From: Lantana camara
Taxonomy: Eukaryota; Streptophyta; Magnoliopsida; Lamiales; Verbenaceae
Assembly (NCBI GenBank): GCA_037501455.1
Contig: CM074865.1
Location: 15,570,501 to 15,634,500 of the forward strand
Length of the DNA: 64,000 nt
Direction of reading: 5' to 3'
Positions 56,440 through 64,000 of the stretch are shown piece by piece. A program made the position numbers and the translations under genes. The number at the start of each line of letters is the position of its first letter. The stretch's first letter is position 1. Below the pieces are notes generated by a model. It saw only the letters and a list, made by a program, of their open reading frames with translations. It searched no databases and was not told where the DNA came from.

Positions 56440-57210
56440 TTATTTAAGAATATGATATTCTTCAACATTAAATAAAATATATTTATTAATTGATCTTATA
56501 AGTTTTAATTTTTCTTTTTCTATATTTATTCTAGCTTGTTGAAAATTTATACTATTCTGCACATTTTTTGTCAGTTCACAAATTCTTTTATAGTATTTAT
56601 CTAGCATTTTTATACTTATAAATTGTGTCAAACGAAATCTAAGTAAAAACAAAATGATAATTCTTCAATTGTTAATTGACGTATATATTGTAATTGTTTA
56701 TATACATCTAAAATATTAAATACCATAGCTCTAAAAGTCTCTTTATTCATATTATTTATTTATCCAGTTTAATTTTCTTGTTCATAAACTTGTTCTATAG
56801 CTTTTATAATTTTATTTATAAAATTTAATTTTTTATTTGTTTTTGCACAATCTTCATCACAATCTATTTGATTTATATTATGCTTTTTTGTATGTTCTCT
56901 TCCTAGCTATGTTGCACGGATACGGACACGACACGACATGGATACGGCGACAAAGATTTTTTTTGTTTGTGAATTTTCTACTTGAGAAGTATCAGACTCG
57001 GTGTCCGACACAATACGACACGGCAAACTGAGATTTTCAGGAGTATCGGTGCATTAGAGCTTCCTAGCATTCTCATTCTTGTATTTAAAAATTGTTTTAT
57101 AAAATATCTAAAATGTCTATTAGATGTGTCTCCATCAAAATATTTACTAAAATTACATGCAAGTAATAGCCTAATAGGTCTCTACTAAAATCACCATCAT
57201 CCATGATGAA
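56440..57210 (-). pseudogene. Small open frames upstream of the viral PBS
   Basis: The frame 56440-56652 (70 codons, K/N/I-rich) and a longer one ending at about 56769 (NINQIDCDEDCAKTNKKLN) lie upstream of the PBS. The longer one is cut by the MITE at 56907 and continues beyond it in the same frame (DGDTSNRHFRYFIKQFLNTR) to a start-like ATG near 57205, with one frame change. Composition matches the viral genes. I do not recognise the product; it may be a small viral gene or part of the leader. Confidence 0.45.
56907..57059. mobile_element. 153-bp hAT-type MITE
   Basis: Inverted ends CTATGTTGCACGGATAC and, in reverse, CTCTAATGCACCGATAC match at 13 of 17 positions. The perfect 8-bp duplication CTTCCTAG (56899-56906, 57060-57067) supports hAT. 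The interior repeats GGACACGACACGACATGG-type words. Removing it rejoins an open frame on the minus strand. Confidence 0.88.
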
Positions 57211-57638
57211 ATATATAAGTTTTTTGATTTTAGGGGTTTATTTGGTATTTATAGAAAATATATAGGCTTTTTTATAAAAAGAGTTAGATTGAAAATATAA
57301 TTTTAGAAAGTTGGTGTACTATTCTTTGAAATTTATCAATTTGAAAAAAACCCAAGGTTAGATTGATTTTTGGACTTGTGGATGAGATCCATAACTTTTA
57401 TTTTATTTTATTAAAGTCTAAAAAAAAAAAAAAAGTGATATTTTCTTAACTTATTTTGGAAAAAAATATTAGTTTTGAAAATGGCTCTTTGAAAAAGTTT
57501 AAAAGAAAATAATTATAGCCACAATATTACAACAAAAAAACACAGGTGTAAGAAATTCAAAAAGAAAGAACCAGGAAAAAAAAATAATAAAACAAAGCAT
57601 ATCTAGTGGTCATATTTTCATCTTCACAAAATTCAGCA
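57211..57638. promoter_or_regulatory. Upstream region of the DUF3054 gene
   Basis: AT-rich, with no convincing TATA box close to the start codon. It includes GGACTTGTGGATGAGATCCA (57374-57393), nearly the same as 34669-34688, and a 15-A run (57420-57434). The viral edge and the gene promoter must both lie here. Confidence 0.45.
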
Positions 57639-59631
57639 ATGGCGCCTCTGCTCAGCCAAGCCGGCGGCGGCGGCGGAGCATTACTCAGCTACACCCACCG
57701 CTGCTCCCTCAAATCCGCCCACCCAATACCACCCCTCTTCTCTAAGCGCCGCCGTAACTTCTCGAACTCCCGCCGCCTCAAACCCCTCACTCTCGCCAGC
57801 GCCGCCGACTCCTCCGGCGGCTCTGCCGTCCAACCCACCACCACCACCATCACCAGCACCTCCTCCTCCTCCTCGAATAACGACGATAATTCTATCTCAT
57901 TTGTGGGCCAAGAGAATGTTCCCCTTGAAGGCGTTATTCAATTTGAAAAGCCCAATTCTAACTCTCGCATCGCCAAATGGGGGTATGAATGTGGTGTTTT
58001 CTTTCATTTTGTTAAATATCTTTTGTTCTTTTTCTTTCCCCTAATTTGGATTCAAACTGCAGTCTTGTGGGCGCTCTAGCTGGCGGCGATGTGGTGGCGT
58101 TGCTATTGTTCTCTGCAATCGGAAGGTTCAGCCATGGGTTCTCCGTTTTGGACTTTGAAACGTTCAAAACTGCTGACCCTTTTATTGCTGGTACATCCTT
58201 TTCTTTGTCAATCTTTTTGCACTTTAGATTTATGTCTACATTTGGCTTGCAAGAACAATGATACATAGCTGGACTCGATAAGATATGTTTCATAAATTTA
58301 TTAAAGTTTGGTTTTGTATATGACAGGATGGTTTTTAAGCGCATATTTCCTTGGTGGATATGGAGAAGATGGGCGAGGAAAGAAGGGCTTTGGTAATGCT
58401 GTTACCGCTGCTGCCAAATCGTGGTGTCTCGGTATTCCGGTAACTACTCTTCTACTATGCATATGGATGAATTTGATGGAATTATGGAAGTATGAAAAAG
58501 TTAAAAGTTCGGTAACTACTCTTCTACTATGTATATGGATGAATTTGATGGAATTATGGAAGTATGAAAAAGTTAAAAGTTCAAGTTCTGTATGGTAATT
58601 TGCATAACATATTAGTACTAATTTTCTGGAGTGTTAGTTGATTTATGATAAGTAATTGGTGCCTGCAAGCTTAAAAGAAAACAGGGCACTTTTGTGTTCT
58701 GTTTGTTTTCAGCTGTTTGAGGGTGCTTTGAAACCAACTTTTGCTTAAAATAAGTAGAAATAAACTAGAAGCTGAAAGTACTCAGAGGACGAATCTTTAA
58801 CTCCCGCTTTTTGGATATTTTTGTTAATAAATATAAGTTTGTTTAGAGTAACAAAAGTGCTGCTTTTTTTCCCTCTTTCCAAACACTTAAATATTTTTTC
58901 GAAGTTTTCACTTTTTCTTTAACAAAATAATCCTCAGTTTTACAAGTCGAACTTTTACAATTTTAGCTTCTTCCTCATCTTCACCGAAATTGAAAGTTCT
59001 TGCTCACACACGCGTAGTGTGATTGAATAGAAATGAACACAGTGGAGCATAATTTCTTTAAATTATTGATGGTTTGCTGATTTCTTGTTAATTTCTGCAC
59101 ATCACTCTTTTTAAGTGCCGTGTTTCTCAAGATCTTAGGGACATAGAGCTACTTCGATTTGGCTCAACTTCTTATTAGATAAGTGTGGTGATTTTGCTTC
59201 AGATTCTTTCTGTTTGGCAAAACAAACTTCTAATATGACACTGGAGATGATAATTAGCAATTTCTGGGCCCTCTTTTTATCTAATAACTCTGTTGCTCGT
59301 GCAGTTGGGATTAATCATAAGAGCTCTAAGCATAGGACATATACCGCCAACCAATTTCATATTAGTTACAATGGGCACAACTGCTGTTCTACTCATTGGT
59401 TGGAGAGCACTATTTTTCAGAATTTTCCCGGCCGACAAGGGCAACAAAAATGATGTATATAAGCGCGGAAGCCCTTTTGAACTCTTTGAGGTGTGTGCTT
59501 CTTTTCTATCGAATAGCATTCATTTATTCCTACGTCGTCAACATTTTTCAATTTTTTGAATCCTAATTCCTAATGGAGGTCCCCATTTGAATTTGTTGCA
59601 GTTGCTCACATCGTTGGTGCGAAGGTGGTGA
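57639..59631 (+). CDS. DUF3054 membrane protein, probably plastid-targeted, five exons
   Basis: The model joins 57639-57982, 58063-58190, 58327-58439, 59305-59490 and 59602-59631. All introns are GT-AG, phases agree, and the total is 801 bases (266 residues). The start is the ATG in CAGCAATGGCGCC; an ATG at 57606 in frame is less likely. The first roughly 90 residues are Ser/Arg/Thr-rich, a chloroplast transit-peptide composition. The DUF3054 domain follows: GGDVVALLLFSAIGRFSHG, ADPFIAGWFLSAYFLGG, AAAKSWCLGIP, LGLIIRALSIGHIPPTNFIL and AVLLIGWRAL, with about four hydrophobic segments, ending LLTSLVRRW. The molecular function of DUF3054 is unknown. The reading frame is undamaged, so this is the clearest live gene here. 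Confidence 0.9.
58439..58582 (+). repeat. 72-bp tandem duplication spanning a splice donor
   Basis: Unit 58439-58510 (GGTAACTACTCTTCTACTAT...) repeats at 58511-58582 with one difference (GCAT/GTAT). The first unit contains the exon 3 donor CG|GTAACT; the second carries an identical donor context. The 72 bases between donors are open in the gene's frame. Confidence 0.95.
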
Positions 59632-60875
59632 TTTTTGTTAATCTATGTTGTGTACATGTAATTCCTCCAATATATAGTGGGAAAGTAAGTTTTGTTATAA
59701 CAAATTCATCTCTTTTTTGCTATAACATGTTCACCTCTTTACTTGTCAATGATAAGATAGATCTGGAAAATTTCCAGAATACGGTGTCTTCTTCGTGTTA
59801 TTTAGTAGCTTGTGAAATCGTTGATCATGTTTTCGGCACAATGCCCATCCGAGACTACCCTTTCGTGTGAAGGAAATGCACCAAGAGTTGAACTAAAGAG
59901 ATAGCCTTGATGGGCTTAAGTGAATCAAGGGTTTAATGTAAAGTGTAAACACAAAGCTTGATGAAGTGTTGTATAGTTGAAATGCACCATGGTAAGTCAT
60001 GCAATCATCTGAGGAATGGTTTTCCGAGCCTCTGCTGGTCATAAATTTCTGTAATTCTTGCAAATTATTATGAAGAAAATTCTTGTTTCTTCTTATTCTC
60101 TCTCAAGGTTGAAGGTATTCGTAAATAAAATTCAAGCTACAAAATTAATATTATTATATGATTTTATAAAACTCAAAAGATTTTTATTTATTTTTTAACA
60201 CACGTCCCAAAATGATCAGATTTGAATCTTGAGTTATGATCTTGAAAAAATAATTTTTTATGTTTTTTTCAAAACACACCTTCCTAAAGTGGCTAGAGGG
60301 ACAAATAATAAATGAGTATGATAACCGAGGAGGAGAAAAAAAAATTGTATTTTTTTTTAAACATACCCAAAGTGGTAGGGACAAATATAAATAAGGATGA
60401 AAATATAGGCATGTTAAATTTTTTTTAAGAATTATAATTAATTATATTAAAATTTCAATTGCGTAAAAATGTCTATAGTTTATCATGAATTATTCTAAAG
60501 TTAATTAGCATCAGATTCAAATGAACTTCATTTTCAACATGTTTATCTTCAAGCAAACTAGTTATGTAAATTTCGACATGATTATTAAAATGAAGCAATT
60601 CATGCCACGTCGAATAATTAATATAAACTCTGATATCTTCTTTAAATCTTAGGAAACAAAGTGTGGTGTTCAAGTTTGGTTGGTTTGTTCTAAACGCAAA
60701 ACAAAATTCACATCCATTTCAGGCATCAAGGAAAATGTTCGCCCTTCCCGAGCATTTATTTGATATACCAATAGTTCGAATACAATTTTCAATTGTCACA
60801 ATAATATCCCATCAATGCGTATCATCAAATACAGCTTCAGAGCTCTAAAATTGTGATTCAATCATAAATGATGGA
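59632..60875. other. 3' flank of the DUF3054 gene and intergenic DNA
   Basis: The first few hundred bases are presumably 3'UTR (for example up to an ATAAAA-type signal near 60123). The rest is AT-rich with no coding support. Confidence 0.5.
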
Positions 60876-61240
60876 TCAGCATTTGGGAACCATGAAGAAC
60901 GTACACTTGTTAATATCATTGCCGTTGAAGCGAGCCTGGAACGCCTTTGTGTGCATATCGCAAGCATCAGATCCTCCGATGCTGGATGCAACAGGAGCTG
61001 GAACTGCTGTAGCTTCAGAGACGACGGTTTCTTGTTGAATCGTCCGAGGACCAATAACAGCATCTACAGCCCTGTGAGCGGCCATAGAACTTCCAGCACC
61101 AAATGCCATACCGATACCGCTCAACATACATCCACCGGAGTTACTTAGAACAGAAGCAGGAGGAGCGTGATTCACGGTTTGTGGGGGTGGGCTGCATGCT
61201 GCAGGACGAGGAGCTGGGCATGCTCATCTTCCCCCAGAGC
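60876..61240 (-). pseudogene. CHCH-domain (CHCHD2-like) pseudogene
   Basis: The minus frame from 61175 has NHAPPASVLSNSGGCM, the Gly/Ala hydrophobic stretch GIGMAFGAGSSMAAHRAVDA and VIGPRTIQQETV, then SDACDMHTKAFQARFNGNDI, as in plant CHCHD2-type mitochondrial intermembrane-space proteins. Upstream, the Pro/Ala/Arg-rich leader (ACPAPRPAACSPPPQT) is cut by an in-frame TGA near 61227. Twin CX9C motifs, oxidised by the Mia40 pathway, are expected. Here the first has lost its second Cys (FQAR instead of FQDC-type) and the last reads CTFFMVPKC, two residues short, then stops. I read it as a decayed gene copy. Confidence 0.75.
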
Positions 61241-62044
61241 TGATTTCTTGGAGAGAGCAGCGATGAAAACCTAAAAATCAATTGAGAGAAGATCAAGTTA
61301 GGCTTGTTTGTCGAAAATGAATGCCGCAGACCTAATCTAAATGACCACAGTACTCTTATATAAACTCATTCAACAGATGCAACAAAACCATGAATAAGTT
61401 TAAACACCTATAACCATCATGATAAAGCCACAATCGAAACATACCATGACAATGTCATACAAATTTACCAACTACAAAATTTTCCTATTGTAATATACTA
61501 TTAACCATCATGAGCAAAATTTGTATCAGTTAAACATGACAGTAATACAAATTTATCCAATACTTAATATCTCTCTCAGTATGCATTTATTGTAATGTAG
61601 TAACAGAAGCAGAGGAACACAACGTGCATTGAACTGGAAATAGATATATATTCACAAATCACCAATGATTAATGATTACAATGAAGCAAAACCATTTTCG
61701 CAGTTGAGCAAACAGATTCTGAACAGGTCAGTTTAAGCAAATATATCATTATCATTCCTGCTGCTATAGTTGAAATTTGGAAATTGTAATCCCTGGTTGC
61801 CCCAAACACAGCCTCAAACAATCTACCAGGTTTAAATAAAATCAACCAACATTATTTATAACCTTTGTAGTAACCTGTAAACTTGAAATTTTTAAATGAC
61901 CAAAATTTCTTCAAAAAAACTGCCGCCATATACAAAAAAAGATCTTAATGGTGAATTTGACTCGAGATGAGGACAAGTTAACCGATGCGAAAATTGGACA
62001 CTCTCATACAAAATTGATACAGTAAATAAAAAGAAACTAATCAA
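61241..62044. other. Intergenic DNA, nothing recognised
   Basis: AT-rich, without frames of note. It contains repeated phrases TAACCATCATG(A) near 61411 and 61502, too short to define a repeat family. Confidence 0.5.
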
Positions 62045-63060
62045 ATTAAAACTTTACATCAAATTCCACCTGCAAGAATGTGTTCCCTGTGCTGTTCTTC
62101 CAATTTCCACAGCTCCCACCTTCGAGTTTCTGGTTGTAAATGGAATCAAGTTAAATCATTTACATTTCCGGTTTCTCTCTTGGATCTCTCTTACATTTAC
62201 AATCCTCTCATTTCATCTTACATTGTTATAGGAACATTTGACTAAATATTTATTATTCAACATGGAACATAAAACAAAAGACATAACGAACATGTTAAAA
62301 AAACCATCAAGGTAAAGTAAATCTACTTCGTAATAGCAAAAATAGCCCATGCATGAAATTTTTTTACCTTTACTTCTGCAGCAAGTCTTTCATTGTAATA
62401 CCCATGAAGCCCCTCAAGTGCATCAATTGCAATTCTAGAGGCACAAATCCCGGAGGATGAAAATAATCTAAGATTCACATAATAAAACCAAAAAAAAAAA
62501 GGAAAATTGAAGGGGAAAAAACAAAAAGAAATATGAATCAAATAAAGGAAAAGGCACATGTTAATTCCTAAAACTACACCACAATTCACCAAAAAAAATC
62601 ATTTAGCTAATAAATCCGAATGCACCATAAAACTACTGCCAACCTTATAAATCTGGTCAAACAAAGACCACCAAGGAGAAACAAAAAAGATAAAATTTTA
62701 CTAGCCATGCATTTGCAAATACAAGCTCAGAGTTTCTAAAAAGAACAGGAAAATTCATTCTCTAGTGTGTCAAAGAATAATCAATCCACATAATTATGTA
62801 GGAGAGCATAAGCACATACCAGCTTTCTCCACTTCTCATCCTCGATAAAGCAACTTTGAAGTAGGGTACTTGCCTGTTAAATAGTGTCGAATTCAGAAAA
62901 ATGAGACCAAACGTAGACAAAATACAAGATTACAAAATTTAAATGAAGAAACTTCATGATAAAATGTACCTCCAATTACCACCACTTGGCAGAACAACAG
63001 CAGGTATGACATGAATATTCCCGCCACAAAGTGCAGAACAATAGGCATTCAACATGGTGA
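62045..63060 (-). other. Exon-like fragments of an unrecognised gene
   Basis: Four minus-strand segments look like exons. They are about 62971-63045 (MLNAYCSALCGGNIHVIPAV), 62820-62873 (acceptor CAG, donor GTATGT; ASTLLQSCFIEDEKWRKL or a second open frame), about 62369-62465 (SGICASRIAIDALEGLHGYY, then NERLAAEVK before GTAAAA), and about 62060-62123 after ACAACCAG (ending in a stop). Phases do not join cleanly in one frame with the edges I chose, so either an exon is missed or the locus is degenerate. I do not recognise the protein. It could be the 3' end of the neighbouring gene by alternative splicing or a separate gene. Confidence 0.35.
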
Positions 63061-63109
63061 CTTTTCGAGTATGTAGCTTTATAAGCTTTTACTGTTGCTT
63101 CGGCTCATC

Positions 63110-64000
63110 TCATTTACTAATATAATCTTGATAAATCTTAAAACTTCTTTGAAAATCCAAGTCTTGCTTCTTCAATTTCCGGAATGCTTCCAGCTCCTTT
63201 GACCCAAAATCAATGGAGCTATCATCAAATTTTAATTCTATAGGGCAACCCACATCAAACAGCTCTTTCCCTACCATCTCTGCACTAAGATCAGAGTCAC
63301 CCTCTTGATTTCTCCTAAAAATATGGGTTGAGAATATTTTATCATCAAATCCAGGTTCGAACAAACCACCAACGGACGGATTTCCCAGGAAAGCTGATGG
63401 TTTATGGTATGAGAATTTCAATTTTTTATTTGGATAGCTCACATCTTCTGTATCATCTGCAAGAGAAACAAAATCATCCTCCTGAATTTGGGCATCAGAC
63501 ACCGAAACATGCTCCTGCACAACCTTAATGACTTTTTCACATTGAAGTTTGAACTGAGAATGAGCTGAGAATGCCTCTGAATCTTCTGGATAGGAATCTC
63601 TTTCCTGTTTACGTTCTTCAATAGAAAGCTTATGAAGGGTAGTCAAAAAATGAGGAGGGAGAACTGGACCCACTAAAGAATCAGATGGCTGAATTTTACT
63701 CGACCATTTATTGCTACGAATTGATGGCTTTCTAAAAGGGAAAGGTGGGACTTGGAGCTGATCAGGAATATCTAAGAACTCAAGAGGTTCATTTTCAGGA
63801 TTCTCATCAAGATTTGAGTAGGTTGAGAAAGCCAATTGCAACAGATTTGTGGGCAAAGAAGCACACATACTCCTCAAAGCAATCTCATGAATGGTAGTTG
63901 GCAAGCTGACATCTTTCAGCACAGTAGAAACCTCAAGTGAGGATCTGAATTTGGGAAGCCCAAAAGCCTTCATTTTATGACAAATTTCTTGATGGAAATT
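63110..64000 (-). CDS. Conserved plant protein of uncertain function, 3' part, runs off the window
   Basis: A long minus-strand exon ends at TGA 63110-63112. The frame is open past the ATG at 63973 to the window edge (HQEICHKMKAFGLPKF), so the start lies outside. The protein is hydrophilic with an acidic middle. Segments are LPTTIHEIALRSMCASLPTN, LLQLAFSTYSNLDENPENEP, VPPFPFRKPSIRSNKWS and a C-terminus AFRKLKKQDLDFQRSFKIYQ. The length of undamaged frame (about 297 codons) supports a real gene. The layout reminds me of the plant protein family annotated as RNA polymerase I TAF1C-like, but I am not certain. No membrane segments or catalytic motif seen. Confidence 0.65.
   Translation of the reverse strand, partial: NFHQEICHKMKAFGLPKFRSSLEVSTVLKDVSLPTTIHEIALRSMCASLPTNLLQLAFSTYSNLDENPENEPLEFLDIPDQLQVPPFPFRKPSIRSNKWSSKIQPSDSLVGPVLPPHFLTTLHKLSIEERKQERDSYPEDSEAFSAHSQFKLQCEKVIKVVQEHVSVSDAQIQEDDFVSLADDTEDVSYPNKKLKFSYHKPSAFLGNPSVGGLFEPGFDDKIFSTHIFRRNQEGDSDLSAEMVGKELFDVGCPIELKFDDSSIDFGSKELEAFRKLKKQDLDFQRSFKIYQDYISK

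Larger units (their letters stand above)
35153..57210 (-). mobile_element. Endogenous pararetrovirus (Caulimoviridae), broken and interrupted
   Basis: On the minus strand the order is small upstream frames, a Met-tRNA-type PBS (56309-56322), coat protein with zinc knuckle, movement protein, aspartic protease, RT, RNase H, putative transactivator, then a TATA promoter and AATAAA signal. Coat protein before movement protein, with a separate pro-RT region and a terminal transactivator, is closest to the cavemovirus/solendovirus layout (inference from gene order). It is interrupted by a MITE (56907-57059), a solo LTR (54245-56162) and a block at about 38125-50906. In-frame stops, frameshifts, a lost zinc-finger Cys and YIDN in RT show it is a defective relic. 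Both outer edges are uncertain. Confidence 0.85.

Overview
This window is nuclear DNA of a flowering plant, most likely a eudicot. The evidence is a five-exon plastid-type DUF3054 gene with GT-AG introns, captured fragments of plant H2A.Z, RabGAP/TBC and L11-methyltransferase (PrmA-like) genes, plant-type Ty1/copia, Ty3/gypsy (Tat-like), L1, CACTA and hAT elements, and an endogenous caulimovirid. By my coordinates roughly four fifths of the window is mobile or viral DNA, stacked in nests that can be ordered by target-site duplications (TSDs). Nothing looks bacterial: there are no operons, rRNA genes or CRISPR arrays.

Left nest (about 1.6-25.6 kb). A long-TIR element (1630-2827) lies just left of an old Ty1/copia retrotransposon (2851-25582; 180-bp LTRs, initiator-Met PBS, PPT). 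Its reverse transcriptase is split by a CACTA-family element (6951-24651). That element was split by a minus-strand Tat-like Ty3/gypsy element (7714-23858, TSD ATATT). The gypsy element carries three later insertions: a hAT-type element in its second RNase H (9516-10698, TSD CCTGAGCC), a 6.3-kb CACTA element in its 5' LTR (15522-21811, TSD AGT) and another hAT-type element in the same LTR (22032-23359, TSD ACGTGGCG). The 6.3-kb CACTA is a gene-capturing (Pack-type) element with exons of three unrelated host genes, all on the minus strand and mostly with usable splice sites.

Middle (25.6-35 kb). Here are a decayed copia gag/protease fragment, the 3' end of another LTR element, an AT-rich stretch with a (TA)n microsatellite and a diverged tandem repeat, and a 5'-truncated minus-strand L1 LINE with a C-terminal RNase H (29391-34547). 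A solo LTR (30523-32154, TSD ATCAT) interrupts the LINE.

Right nest (35-57 kb). An endogenous pararetrovirus (Caulimoviridae) lies on the minus strand in the order tRNA-Met-type PBS, coat protein, movement protein, protease, reverse transcriptase/RNase H, putative transactivator, then a promoter with a TATA box and a TGACGTCA box. It is broken by stops, frameshifts and catalytic-residue changes. It is interrupted by a 153-bp hAT MITE (56907-57059), a solo LTR (54245-56162, TSD TTTAC) and a composite block of about 12.8 kb. That block holds an inverted, truncated copy of the LTR family seen in the LINE, itself split by a 9.9-kb element with 3.2-kb LTRs and no recognisable proteins (40725-50591, TSD TGCAA), and another LTR-like promoter segment.

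Right end (57.6-64 kb). This is the only gene-bearing part: the DUF3054 gene (57639-59631, plus), a CHCH-domain pseudogene (60876-61240, minus), exon-like fragments (62045-63060, minus) and the 3' part of a conserved plant gene of uncertain function running off the window (63110-64000, minus). The host genes show no functional link. The theme of the window is layered transposition, gene capture and viral endogenisation beside a small gene island.
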